Shown here: piece by piece, positions 17,197-25,926 of the stretch
How the letters are laid out: each line of letters starts with the position of its first letter
How positions within the stretch are numbered: the first letter of the stretch is position 1
The notes under the pieces: generated by a model
The model's database searches: none
Told to the model about the DNA's origin: nothing
Seen by the model: the letters and a program-made list of their open reading frames with translations, nothing else
Program-made: the position numbers and the translations under genes
Assembly (NCBI RefSeq): GCF_018614055.1
Contig: NZ_JAGGPB010000022.1
Span: 1-40,882, forward strand
DNA from: Streptomyces sp. ISL-98
GTDB taxonomy: Bacteria; Actinomycetota; Actinomycetes; Streptomycetales; Streptomycetaceae
Reading direction: 5' to 3'
DNA: 40,882 nucleotides

Positions 17197-18159
17197 CTAC
17201 ACCGCCACGGACAGCGACAGCGCGAACCGCTCCTCCCGGTCCGTCCACCACTGGCGCAGTTCCATCCCCGCCTCCGCCAGTTCGGCCCGTACACCGTCCC
17301 GGCGGAACTTCGCCGAGACCTCCGTACGGATCTCCTCACCCGCCTCGAAGGACACCACGAGATCCAGCTCGCGGACCTTCACGGTGAGCGCGCTGCGCGC
17401 CCGCAGCCGCATCTCGATCCACTCGTGCTCGCGGTTCCAGACCGCGACATGGTCGAAGTCGTCGGGATCGAAGTCCGCGTCGAGCTCGCGGTCGATGACG
17501 GACAGGACATTCTTGTTGAACGCGGCGGTGACGCCCTGCGCGTCGTCGTACGCCGCGACGAGCGTCGCCTCGTCCTTCACCAGGTCGGTGCCGAGCAGCA
17601 GCGCGTCCCCCGGCGCCAGCAGCGACCGTACGGACTTCAGGAACACCGCGCGCTCGTCCGGCAGCAGATTGCCCAGCGTGCCGCCGAGGAAGGCGACCAG
17701 CCGCGGACCCGGTGTCCCCGGCAGTGCGAGACCGCGGGTGAAGTCGGCGATCAGCGCGTGCACAGACAGGCCGGGGCGCTCGTCGAGCAGCGATGCGGCG
17801 GCCGCGCTCAGGGCGCTCTCGCTGACGTCCACCGGGACGTAACTGTGCAGCCCGGGCAGCGCGTCCAGCAGATGGCGGGTCTTGTCGGACGAGCCCGAGC
17901 CCAGCTCGACCAGCGTGCGCGCGTGCGTGGCGGCCGCGATCTCGGGGGCGCGGGCGATCAGGATCTCCCGCTCCGCGCGCGTCGGGTAGTACTCGGGAAG
18001 GAGGGTGATCTCATCGAAGAGCTCGCTGCCGCGCGCGTCGTAGAACCACTTCGGCGGCAGGACCTTGGGTGTACGGGACAGTCCGTGCAGCACGTCGGCG
18101 CGCAGGTCGGCATCGGTCGCGTCTTCGGGCAGTGTGCGGGTCAGCAGGAACGGGCTCAC
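17197..18159 (-). CDS. egtD: L-histidine N-alpha-methyltransferase
   Basis: 320 aa, standard EgtD length. It trimethylates histidine to hercynine with three SAM, the first step of ergothioneine synthesis. Visible family features are PKWFYDARGSELFDEIT, LPEYYPTRAE, the SAM loop VELGSGSSDKT, FLGGTLGNL, and the C-terminal region with AGMELRQWWTDREERFALSL. The GTG start overlaps the egtC stop (GTGA), as the last gene of the egtABCD operon. The product goes to EgtB. Confidence 0.97.
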   Translation of the reverse strand: MSPFLLTRTLPEDATDADLRADVLHGLSRTPKVLPPKWFYDARGSELFDEITLLPEYYPTRAEREILIARAPEIAAATHARTLVELGSGSSDKTRHLLDALPGLHSYVPVDVSESALSAAAASLLDERPGLSVHALIADFTRGLALPGTPGPRLVAFLGGTLGNLLPDERAVFLKSVRSLLAPGDALLLGTDLVKDEATLVAAYDDAQGVTAAFNKNVLSVIDRELDADFDPDDFDHVAVWNREHEWIEMRLRARSALTVKVRELDLVVSFEAGEEIRTEVSAKFRRDGVRAELAEAGMELRQWWTDREERFALSLSVAV

Positions 18160-18911
18160 GCAGTGGGCTCCTTGAGCGGTGTCAGCAGAACGTCGGTGCG
18201 GGTGGCGGCGAAGAGCGTGCGGTCCGGGACCTCGCGCCAGTGCGGATCGTCGTCGTAGGGCTCGGACGCCACGATGGTGCGGCGGCCGGACTCGGCGTGG
18301 AACCAGAGCGTGTCGCCCCAGGTGGTCGCGGCGACCGTCTCGCCGTCCGTGAGGAGAAGGTTCAGCCGTGATCCCGGCGCGGCCTCGGCCAGCTCCAGGA
18401 CGGTGTCGGACAGTGCCTGCCCCAGCTCGTCGCCGTCGCGCAGCCGGTGCAGTACGAGCGCCCAGACCAGCCCCGAATCGCAGCGCGCCTCAAGGGTCAG
18501 CAGCTCGGCGGCGGGCAGGGTGGCGGCGAGCGGCGCGGCGGAGCCGGGCCAGCCCTTGAGTGCGCCGTTGTGGCTGAACAGCCAGGGCCCCGAGGCGAAC
18601 GGCGCCGCCGCGGCCTCCCCGTCGGCCCCCGCCTCGGTGGCGTCCCGGACCGCTGCGAGCACGGCCCCGGAGCGTACGACCCGGGCCAGGTCGGCGAAGG
18701 ACGCGTCGGCCCACATCGGCCCCCGGCGGCGGTAGCGGGCCGGCACCGGGTCGCCCTCGGCGTACCAGCCGACGCCGAAGCCGTCCGCGTTGACCGTCCC
18801 GTGCTGTTGGAGGCGCGGCGCCCACGCCTGGCGGTACAGGCCGTGCGCGGGCTTCACCAGCAGGTCGCCCAGCGGCACTTCCGGCCCCAGGCATGCCATG
18901 TGACGGCACAT
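18156..18911 (-). CDS. egtC: gamma-glutamyl hercynylcysteine sulfoxide hydrolase (class II amidotransferase fold)
   Basis: 251 aa. It begins MCRHMA, so Cys2 becomes the N-terminal nucleophile of an Ntn hydrolase after Met removal. It has the amidotransferase motifs NADGFGVGWY, SHNGALKGW and DSGLVWALVL. It removes the glutamyl group from the sulfoxide made by EgtB. Start and stop are fixed by overlaps with egtB (ATGA at 18911) and egtD. Confidence 0.95.
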   Translation of the reverse strand: MCRHMACLGPEVPLGDLLVKPAHGLYRQAWAPRLQQHGTVNADGFGVGWYAEGDPVPARYRRRGPMWADASFADLARVVRSGAVLAAVRDATEAGADGEAAAAPFASGPWLFSHNGALKGWPGSAAPLAATLPAAELLTLEARCDSGLVWALVLHRLRDGDELGQALSDTVLELAEAAPGSRLNLLLTDGETVAATTWGDTLWFHAESGRRTIVASEPYDDDPHWREVPDRTLFAATRTDVLLTPLKEPTA

Positions 18912-20263
18912 CAGATACCACCTTCCGCATCCGGAGCGTCCCGTGCCGTACGGAATCCGGAGAAGATCTGACGCCGCACGGGCAGGTCCCAGTTGCGGAA
19001 GGTCCCACGGCACGCCACCGGATCGACGGCGAAGGAACCCCCGCGCAGCACCTTGTGCGCGCTGCCGAAGAAGACCTCGGAGTACTCGCGGTACGGGAAG
19101 GGGGCGAAGCCGGGGTAGGGCAGGAAGTCGCTCGACGTCCACTCCCAGACGTCACCGATCAACTGCCGTACGCCCAGCGGGGATTCACCTGCGCCGTACG
19201 CGCCCACGGGCGCCGGCTGCAGGTGGCGCTGGCCGAGATTGGCCCGCTCCGGAGTGGGATCGGCGTCGCCCCACGGATAGCGCAGCGAGCGCCCCGACAC
19301 CGGATCGTGCCGGGCCGCCTTCTCCCACTCGGCCTCCGAAGGCAGCCGCCGGCCCGCCCATCGCGCGTACGCGTCGGCCTCGTACCAGCTCACATGCAGC
19401 ACCGGCTCGTCCTCCGGTACGGGCTCCACCACCCCGAAGCGGCGGCGCAGCCACTCGCCGCCCTCGCGGCGCCAGAACAGTGGGGCGGAGAGGTCGTGTT
19501 TCCGTACCTGGGCCCAGCCCTCGGCTGTCCACCAGCGCTCGTCCGTATAGCCGCCGTCCGCCATGAAGCGCAGATACGCGCCGTTGCTCACCGGTACCGT
19601 GTCGATGAAGAACGACGGGACGAAGCGGTGGTGCGCGGGCCGCTCATTGTCCAGCGCCCACGGCTCGGTGGAGGTGCCCATGGCGAACGGGCCGCCCGGT
19701 ACGAGGACTTCGGACGGCCGGCCCGCCGTTGTCGCCGTGGGACGCGGCGGCGGGGGAGCGGTGAGGGCGGCGGGCCCGCGCCGCAACTGGTGGGTGATCA
19801 GCATGGTCTCGTCGTGCTGCTGCTCGTGCTGCGCGACCATCCCGAAGGCGAAGCCCGCGTCGAGCAGCGGGCTGCCGCGCAGCGAAGTGCGCTCCAGTAC
19901 GTCGAGTGCCCTGCCGCGCACGTCCGCCGCGTACACCCGGGCCTCGGCGGGTGCGAGCAGCGGCAGCGAGGGGCGGGCGGCGCGCGGGTGCTCGAAGGCG
20001 TCGTACACCGAGTCGATCTCGGGCCGTATCGCATCGCGGCCCGCGACGGCCCGCAGCAGCCACAGCTCCTCCTGGTTGCCGATGTGCGCCAGGTCCCAGA
20101 CCAGCGGCGACATCAACGGCGAGTGCTGCGCGGTCAGTTCACCGTCGTCGACGCAGTCGGTGAGCGCGGAGGTGCGCTCGCGAGCCCTGAGCAGCGCGTC
20201 GACGGCGAGGGCGCGAAGCGATTCGGGGTCGACGGGGCCGGCAGGGTCGGTGGGGCCGGTCAT
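18911..20263 (-). CDS. egtB: ergothioneine biosynthesis sulfoxide synthase
   Basis: 450 aa. The N-terminal DinB-like domain carries the iron-binding HxxxHxE motif as His146, His150 and Glu152 (HEQQHDE). The C-terminal formylglycine-generating-enzyme-like domain includes VPGGPFAMG, RRLPSEAEWEKAAR, YPWGD and VLRGGSF. It joins hercynine to gamma-glutamylcysteine with O2. The ATG at 20263 overlaps the egtA stop; longer open frames upstream are shadows. Confidence 0.97.
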   Translation of the reverse strand: MTGPTDPAGPVDPESLRALAVDALLRARERTSALTDCVDDGELTAQHSPLMSPLVWDLAHIGNQEELWLLRAVAGRDAIRPEIDSVYDAFEHPRAARPSLPLLAPAEARVYAADVRGRALDVLERTSLRGSPLLDAGFAFGMVAQHEQQHDETMLITHQLRRGPAALTAPPPPRPTATTAGRPSEVLVPGGPFAMGTSTEPWALDNERPAHHRFVPSFFIDTVPVSNGAYLRFMADGGYTDERWWTAEGWAQVRKHDLSAPLFWRREGGEWLRRRFGVVEPVPEDEPVLHVSWYEADAYARWAGRRLPSEAEWEKAARHDPVSGRSLRYPWGDADPTPERANLGQRHLQPAPVGAYGAGESPLGVRQLIGDVWEWTSSDFLPYPGFAPFPYREYSEVFFGSAHKVLRGGSFAVDPVACRGTFRNWDLPVRRQIFSGFRTARDAPDAEGGI

Positions 20264-21537
20264 GTGCGGATGTCCTTCCCGTGAGCGGGGTCGAGCAGAT
20301 CGTCGGCCGGACATCGCCCGCGCACGACGTACCGCTCGGTGAACTCGGCTACGGCGCACTGCACGGCAGTGGACGCGCCGATCCTGGGCAGGGCGTCGAG
20401 CGCCGCGTCGAAGCAGACGGTGGCGGCCGCCCGCAGTTCGGCGTCGGCCAGCCCGTACCGCGCGGCGTTGATCCACAGCGGATTGCGCGGGGCAGGCTGC
20501 GCCCCTGCGGTGTCCGCGAGGGGCTTGACGGTCCGGTACGCGATCTCCGACGCCTCCGGATCGTCGAAGAGCGCCGTGGTCACCGCGAGCGGAACGATCC
20601 AGCCGTTCTCGCCCTGCTGCGCGTCGATCATGCGCAGTTCGAGGTGACCGCGCGGCCGTACCGGCGGAAAGAGCGTGGTCAGGTGGTAGTCGAGGTCGGC
20701 GCGGGTCGGCGGCCGCGGCGCCCCGGAGCGTATCCAGGTACGGAAGGACAGCCCTTCCGGTACGTCCCACGCCTCGCCGTCCCCGCCCCTGACGCACATC
20801 ACGGGAGCGTCCATCGCGCGGTCCGTCCACGCGCCGCGCGGCTCGGCGTCGAGCTGCGGGGCGAAGGAGCGGCCGGGCTCGATCTCCGTCCACAGGGCCT
20901 GGCGGGTGGACCGCCATCCGGTACGGCGCCGGTGGTGGAAGGGGGAGTTGGCGAAGGCCGCCGACAGTACGGCGCCGAGCAGATGGGCCAGCAGCCAGCG
21001 CCGCCCGTAGCCGAGCGGGCCCGGCTCCTCGTGACCCGCGTCGAGACAGACCTGGACGGACGCCGACGAGCACATCATGGCCCGGCCGGCAGGGCCTGCC
21101 CGGTCGAGATACGCCTCCATCGCGTCGTAACGCGGCTCACGCAGAAGGCGCTTCGGGGGATGCCAGGGATCCGTGCCGATGCCGGTGAGGCCGAGGTCCC
21201 GGGTGAGCAATGCGGCGCGTACGAGGTCAAGATCCGCGGAAACGGAGTCGATGCACTCCGTCAGGGACGAGGCCGGGAGTGAGCTGAGTTCGAGCTGGCC
21301 GCCCGGCTCGACGGTGAGCGCCGAGTTCAGCGGCAGGGTCCGCAGAGCGGTCAGGGCCGCTTCGAGGCGGGCGGGTCCGACGGGAAGTTCGGGAAGATTG
21401 AGCTCGTGGATGAACCATTCGAGTTCGACACCGACGGTGCTCGGCGGACCTGTCTTGAAACAGATGCCGCGCAGTAACGCTTCCGCACCGGCTTCGGTGA
21501 CCGGTTGGCCGTCCTGCGGGAAGCCACCTCTTGGCAT
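20260..21537 (-). CDS. egtA: glutamate-cysteine ligase (GCS2-type), ergothioneine branch
   Basis: 425 aa. It makes gamma-glutamylcysteine, the sulfur donor used by EgtB. Typical features are VGVELEWFIHEL, VEPGGQLELSS, GTDPWHPPKRLLREPRYDAMEAYL and GHLELRMIDAQ. The ATG at 21537 has AAGGAGG eight bases upstream, the strongest ribosome binding site of the operon and the natural first gene. Four genes follow with 4-base overlaps. egtE, the final lyase, is not in this window; in Streptomyces it is often located elsewhere. Confidence 0.96.
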   Translation of the reverse strand: MPRGGFPQDGQPVTEAGAEALLRGICFKTGPPSTVGVELEWFIHELNLPELPVGPARLEAALTALRTLPLNSALTVEPGGQLELSSLPASSLTECIDSVSADLDLVRAALLTRDLGLTGIGTDPWHPPKRLLREPRYDAMEAYLDRAGPAGRAMMCSSASVQVCLDAGHEEPGPLGYGRRWLLAHLLGAVLSAAFANSPFHHRRRTGWRSTRQALWTEIEPGRSFAPQLDAEPRGAWTDRAMDAPVMCVRGGDGEAWDVPEGLSFRTWIRSGAPRPPTRADLDYHLTTLFPPVRPRGHLELRMIDAQQGENGWIVPLAVTTALFDDPEASEIAYRTVKPLADTAGAQPAPRNPLWINAARYGLADAELRAAATVCFDAALDALPRIGASTAVQCAVAEFTERYVVRGRCPADDLLDPAHGKDIRT

Positions 21538-21695
21538 GGCCTGTGCCTCCTTGTCGGATCGTGCTGGAGCCCGCCCCGGGGGCCGGGACGGGCATCGCAC
21601 TCCAGCTAAGCCACAGACGCAGAATCGCACAAGGGTGTCCCTTCGGCGCGGAAACTCCGTTGCGCCAGGGCGGGCGGTGACCGACGATCTGACCT

Positions 21696-22541
21696 GTGAG
21701 TGCACGACTGCGCGGAATCGCGAAAGAGACCGAGGCGATCGTCCGGATGGGCTGGTACGCCGCCCCGGACGGCCGCGACGTGCCGATCGGCGACGCACTG
21801 GCCGCCGCCCTGACGGGCACCCGGATCTACGGCCCGGAGCCGGTGGCCGTCTCGCCCGCCACGGACCGTACGACGGCCTTCGAGGTCACGGGGGAGAGCA
21901 GCCTGGAGGCCGCGCGCAGGCTGACCGCCGCCGGATCCGGCGCTGTCGCGGTGCTCAACTTCGCTTCCGCGCGCAACCCCGGCGGCGGCTACCTCAACGG
22001 TGCACAGGCCCAGGAGGAGGCGCTCTGCCGCGGCTCCGCGCTGTACGCGACCCTGCTGCGCGCCCCCGGATTTTACGCTCACCACCGCGAGGACCGCAGC
22101 CCGTTCTACACCGACCGGGTCATCCACTCACCGGCCGTCCCGGTCTTCCGCGACGACCGCGGCGAGCTGCTCCACACGCCGTACGCCGTCGGATTCCTGA
22201 CCTCGCCCGCGCCCAACGCGGGAGTGATCCGCAGCCGCCTCCCCGAGGAGGCGGACCGCGTCACGGCCGCGCTCGTGAGTCGCGCCGAGAGGGTCCTGGA
22301 GACGGCCGCGGCCTGCGGCTACCGGCGGCTGGTGCTGGGTGCCTGGGGCTGCGGCGTCTTCATGAACGAACCCGCTGCGGTGGCGGGGGCGTTCCGTACA
22401 CACCTCACCGGCGACGGCCGTTTCGCGCGGCACTTCGACGAGGTCGTCTTCGCGATTCTTGACCGGACACGCGAGGCGGCGGTCCTCGGCGCATTCCGCA
22501 CGGCGTTCGCCGACCGGCTCCCTCAGGGCGTGTCCGACTGA
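21696..22541 (+). CDS. TIGR02452 / bacterial-type poly(ADP-ribose) glycohydrolase
   Basis: 281 aa, GTG start. The core macrodomain-like motif is NFASARNPGGGYLNGAQAQEE (about residues 88-108). This has the GGG-x(6-8)-QEE pattern of PARG, whose paired glutamates hydrolyse the ribose-ribose bond of poly(ADP-ribose). A second conserved region is LGAWGCGVFMNEP. It should remove ADP-ribose chains from proteins in the cytoplasm. It is divergent from egtA across 158 bases. The start at 21696 gives the compact family N-terminus MSARLRGIAKET; extended open frames further upstream run through the egt shadow. Confidence 0.92.
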   Translation: MSARLRGIAKETEAIVRMGWYAAPDGRDVPIGDALAAALTGTRIYGPEPVAVSPATDRTTAFEVTGESSLEAARRLTAAGSGAVAVLNFASARNPGGGYLNGAQAQEEALCRGSALYATLLRAPGFYAHHREDRSPFYTDRVIHSPAVPVFRDDRGELLHTPYAVGFLTSPAPNAGVIRSRLPEEADRVTAALVSRAERVLETAAACGYRRLVLGAWGCGVFMNEPAAVAGAFRTHLTGDGRFARHFDEVVFAILDRTREAAVLGAFRTAFADRLPQGVSD

Positions 22542-22551
22542 TCAGGCCGGC

Positions 22552-23259
22552 TCAGATCCAGCCGTCCAGCGACGCCATGAACGCGTCGAAGTCATCACGG
22601 TGGATCGTGTGGCCCGCGCCCGCGACGGTGCGGACCTCGAAGCCACGCTCCTCAAGCACGGAGGCCCTCGCCGCGTCGATCAGGAAGCTCGGATCGGCGA
22701 GCTGCACCAGCGAAGGCACCACGGGTTCGGCGGGCAGCAGATCGACGCCGGACAGGGCGGCCAGGCCGCGCGCCGACGCCTCGTCCCAGACCCGTAGCGT
22801 CTCCAGCTCGATGTCGATGTCCTCCTCGTCCCAGCGCGGGTTCATCGCCGCGATCCGCTCCCTGGGCGCGGCCTTGAACCGGGCGAACACCTCGGGGCCG
22901 AAGCCCTCGTCCGTGACGGCGAGATGCCACGCCGGGTCGGAGTACACCGCGCGCTGCGGGCGCAGCCGTTCCACGGCGAGGGAGAGGGTGAGGCCGCCGA
23001 GGGAGTGGCCGATGGCCAGTTCGGCGCCGGCCGGGAGCGTATCGACGATGTCGTCGGCGAAACCCTCCGGGCTGTACTCGCTGCTGTACTCGCCGCGCTC
23101 GCTGGCGCCGTGGCCGCGCAGGTCGACGGCTATGACCTTGTAACCCTTGTCCGCGAGCGCGGGACCGACCCGTCGCCAGGTGCGGTGGTCCGCCATGATG
23201 CCGTGGATCAGAAGCGCGATGCGATCGCCATCGCCCCAGGTGTGGGTGTGGAGTTGCAC
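22552..23259 (-). CDS. alpha/beta-fold hydrolase
   Basis: 235 aa. The oxyanion-hole motif is LLIHGIMAD (residues about 16-24), the strand-turn is VDLRGHGAS, and the nucleophile elbow is GHSLGG (Ser about 85). The catalytic acid is in the loop around LADPSF, and the His is in AGHTIHRDD near the C-terminus. The size and motifs fit small esterases or lactonases; the substrate is unknown. The gene lies 52 bases downstream of the MFS transporter on the same strand, with a GAAAGGCAG ribosome binding site, so both are probably one operon controlled by the LacI-type regulator. A sugar-ester or drug-modifying role is possible but unproven. Confidence 0.9.
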   Translation of the reverse strand: MQLHTHTWGDGDRIALLIHGIMADHRTWRRVGPALADKGYKVIAVDLRGHGASERGEYSSEYSPEGFADDIVDTLPAGAELAIGHSLGGLTLSLAVERLRPQRAVYSDPAWHLAVTDEGFGPEVFARFKAAPRERIAAMNPRWDEEDIDIELETLRVWDEASARGLAALSGVDLLPAEPVVPSLVQLADPSFLIDAARASVLEERGFEVRTVAGAGHTIHRDDFDAFMASLDGWI

Positions 23260-23311
23260 GGTGATGCTGCCTTTCGTGGTGGTACGAGGTGCGACGGGGT
23301 CCTACGGGCGG

Positions 23312-24568
23312 TCAGCGGACTGAGCGGATCGGGCGTACGGCCAGCGCGCCCAGTACCGCGAGCGCCGCCGCGACGAGGAAGAGAGCGGTGTAGCCGCCGA
23401 CGCTCACGATCACCGAGGCGATGAACGGTGCGACGATCTGCGGCCCGGCGTTGGCGATGTTGAGTACGCCCATGTCGCGAGCGGCGTCCTCGGCCTTCGG
23501 CAGCACCATCGTCACGAGCGCGGTGTCCACGGCCATGTAGCAGCCGAAGGCCAGGCCGTTGACGGCGGCGAACGCGAGCATCGCGATCCAGCTCGTCGAA
23601 ACGGCGGGGATGACCAGGGCGACGGCCGACAGCGCGGCCGACGCGCCGACGAACAGCTTGCGCCGGTCGAACCTGTCCGAGAGGTAACCGCCGAGGACGG
23701 TCGATACGATCATGGCCACGCTGGTGACCGGCATCATGATCGCCACCGCGTCCTCGGGCTTCAGCCCGGCGGGCAGGACGGTGTGGTCCTTGATGATGTA
23801 CAGGAGAAAGCCGTTCACGGCGAAGTAGCCGAGGATCAGCAGCGCTCGGCCGATGAAGGCCCAGCGGAAGTCGTGGGATCTCAACGCACTGGCGAATGCG
23901 GCCAGTTGGGCCCGCATGGGCAAGGACTCGCGGACCGGCATGCGCTGCTCACGGGCGCAGCCGGTGAAGAGCACGGCCGAGGCCGCGACGAGTGCGCCGA
24001 AGATGAGGTAACCGGTGCGGTAGTCGTCCGAGTACGCGGCGCCGAGCAGCGCCCCGGCGGTACTGCCGAAGGGGAGCCCGAGGCCGACGGCGGCCGATGC
24101 CTTGCCGCGTGCGGTCATCGGGACGCGGTCGGGGACGACCGAGGTGATGGCGGCCTGGTAGACGTTCATCACGGCCTGGCCGAGACACCAGGCGATGGTG
24201 ATCATCAGGACCGTGTGCACGCTGCCGAGCAGAAACATCGCGGGAACTGCGAGCAGGCCGCCGCCGAGGATCCAGGGGTTGCGCCGCCCCGAGCGGTCGG
24301 AGAGCGCGCCGGCCACCGGATTGAAGACCGTCGCGAAGATCGCGGCGACACCGGCCACGATGCCGAGGTTGGCGACCTTGTGCGCGGGGTCGACGTCTTC
24401 GACCTGGAGGGCCAGGAGTACGCCGCCGACACCGATGTAGAGCGTGTACATGGCGGTGTTGCCGATGAGCAGCAGCGGCAGCAGCCCGCGAGTGGGCCGG
24501 GGCGGGGTGGTTGTTCCGGCGTTCGTGGTGCCGGTGCCGGTGCCGGTGCCGGGGGAGGAAAAGGCCAC
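23312..24568 (-). CDS. MFS transporter
   Basis: 418 aa, twelve hydrophobic segments. The loop 2-3 signature is present (GALSDRSGRRNPWILGG) and repeated in the second half (GYLSDRFDRRKLFVG), marking the internal duplication of major facilitator proteins. The N-terminus starts with a short GTG-encoded disordered segment with a (Gly-Thr)n repeat from a GGCACC microsatellite. The GTG at 24568 has GGAGG five bases upstream. It is divergent from a LacI regulator, which suggests a sugar or glycoside substrate. The SugE/GPH-like layout of the first loop also suits a disaccharide symporter; direction of transport is unknown. Confidence 0.92.
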   Translation of the reverse strand: MAFSSPGTGTGTGTTNAGTTTPPRPTRGLLPLLLIGNTAMYTLYIGVGGVLLALQVEDVDPAHKVANLGIVAGVAAIFATVFNPVAGALSDRSGRRNPWILGGGLLAVPAMFLLGSVHTVLMITIAWCLGQAVMNVYQAAITSVVPDRVPMTARGKASAAVGLGLPFGSTAGALLGAAYSDDYRTGYLIFGALVAASAVLFTGCAREQRMPVRESLPMRAQLAAFASALRSHDFRWAFIGRALLILGYFAVNGFLLYIIKDHTVLPAGLKPEDAVAIMMPVTSVAMIVSTVLGGYLSDRFDRRKLFVGASAALSAVALVIPAVSTSWIAMLAFAAVNGLAFGCYMAVDTALVTMVLPKAEDAARDMGVLNIANAGPQIVAPFIASVIVSVGGYTALFLVAAALAVLGALAVRPIRSVR

Positions 24569-24697
24569 GGTGCCCTCCAGGGGCGTCGGAAGAGGGAGGT
24601 GAAAGGGGTGGTTACACGTGTCAGCTGCGTGTGTGAGCATTGTGTAGCACTCAATTCCGGCCATCCGCCAGACCCTGCTCCCTATCGATCTGAAAAG
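24569..24697. promoter_or_regulatory. divergent promoter region of MFS and LacI genes
   Basis: 129 bases with an 8-base perfect palindrome ACACGTGT (24614-24621). This lies in a T/G-rich stretch with further TGTGTG elements to 24635. It is a plausible LacI-family operator, but no full-length symmetric site with a CG centre could be proven by eye. Confidence 0.35.
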
Positions 24698-25738
24698 ATG
24701 CCCAACGCGATGAGCCAGACACCGAAGCAGTCCGCCGAAGGCCCCGTCCCGACCAGCACCGATGTCGCACGCCTTGCAGGCGTCTCGCGCGCCACCGTCT
24801 CGTACGTCCTCAACAACACCTCGGCGGTGAGGATCAGCGAACCGACCCGCCGTCGGGTGCGCGAGGCCGCCGAGGAGCTGGGTTACGTGCCGCACGCCGC
24901 CGCGCGCAGTCTGCGGGCCGGGCACACGCGGATCGTGCTGCTGCCCACGGCGCACATCCCGGTGGGTCCCCTCTACGGCCAGTTCCTCAACGAGATCCAG
25001 TGGGCGCTGCGGGCCCTCGACTACACGGTCGTGCAGTACGGCAGCATCGGCCTCGGCGCGGACGAGGCGGCCCGCGCGTGGGCGGAACTGCGTCCGGTGG
25101 CGGTCCTGTCGCTGGGCGAGATCGCGCTCACCGCGCACGGTGTGCAGGTGCTGAAGCGCTCGGGTGCGAAGGCGGTCATAACGCTCGGTCCGCAGCGGGT
25201 GGAGGGCGCGCACTCGCTGGTCATGGACCAGAGGGCGATCGGCGTGGCCGCTGCGGAGCACCTGTTGGAGCAGGGGCGGCGGGGTATTGGTGTTGTTGTC
25301 CCCGCCGAGCCGGGGCTGGAGCTCTTCTCGAAGCCGCGGTTGGCAGGCGTGCGGAAGGCCGTTGCGGGGGCGGGGGCAGGCGCGCGGGTCGAGGCGCTGA
25401 CGATGGCCTACGACGAGGAGTCCGCGGCGGGGCTCGCCGCACGCTGGCGCGATCTCGGCCTCGATGCGGTGTACGCGTACAACGACGAGTACGCCCAGCT
25501 GCTGATGCGGGCGCTCCAGGACGCGGGCGTCGACGTACCGGGGGAGTGCGCGGTGGTCGGCGCGGACGACCTGCTGCTCGGCAAGCTGCTGAGGCCGCGG
25601 CTGAGCACCGTGCATGTGGAGATGCCGACGGGGCGGGAGATGGCTGAGCTGGTCGACCGGGTGGTGCGGGATCCGGGGGGTGCGGTGGAACGCCATGACT
25701 TGATGGCGGCGCGGGCGGTTCCGCGGGAGTCGAGCTGA
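24698..25738 (+). CDS. LacI-family transcriptional regulator
   Basis: 346 aa from ATG 24698 (a second in-frame ATG is at 24710). The N-terminal helix-turn-helix is TSTDVARLAGVSRATVSYVLNN (about residues 19-40) and the hinge helix follows (PHAAARSLRAGHT). The rest is a periplasmic-binding-protein-like domain with VVGADDLLLGKLL near the C-terminus. It is divergent from the MFS transporter-hydrolase operon and so its likely repressor. The effector may be a sugar transported by that MFS protein. The frame is open upstream of the start, but homologous sequence begins at the HTH. Confidence 0.93.
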   Translation: MPNAMSQTPKQSAEGPVPTSTDVARLAGVSRATVSYVLNNTSAVRISEPTRRRVREAAEELGYVPHAAARSLRAGHTRIVLLPTAHIPVGPLYGQFLNEIQWALRALDYTVVQYGSIGLGADEAARAWAELRPVAVLSLGEIALTAHGVQVLKRSGAKAVITLGPQRVEGAHSLVMDQRAIGVAAAEHLLEQGRRGIGVVVPAEPGLELFSKPRLAGVRKAVAGAGAGARVEALTMAYDEESAAGLAARWRDLGLDAVYAYNDEYAQLLMRALQDAGVDVPGECAVVGADDLLLGKLLRPRLSTVHVEMPTGREMAELVDRVVRDPGGAVERHDLMAARAVPRESS

Positions 25739-25767
25739 CGGTGGGTGGGGTGCGGCGCGCTCGGCGG

Positions 25768-25917
25768 GTGCGGGTTGCCTGCGGCGCTTTTCCCCACCCC
25801 GCCCCTTCCCGAACTGGGCTCCTCCCCAGACCCCCGGACGAAGTCTGGGGGAGTGTCCTCAAACGCCGGACGGGCTGAACGGGGCGGGTAGGGGAACTGC
25901 GCCGCAGGCAACCGCAC
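25768..25917. terminator. bidirectional terminator: nested long inverted repeats
   Basis: GGTTGCCTGCGGCGC (25773-25787) is perfectly complementary to 25899-25913. GTGC/GCAC extends it outward with a one-base bulge, and CCCC/GGGG tracts extend it inward. Inside lies a second hairpin (CTCCCCAGAC with GTCTGGGGGAG). A CGCCGGACGGGCTGAAC element (25864-25880) follows. It lies between the convergent LacI and IclR genes. Confidence 0.65.
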
Positions 25918-25926
25918 CCCCACCCC

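Noticed and set aside
24523..24556. GGCACC microsatellite in the MFS N-terminus as regulatory repeat
   Set aside because: Six-base units keep the reading frame, so it cannot act as a phase-variation switch; probably a disordered tail.
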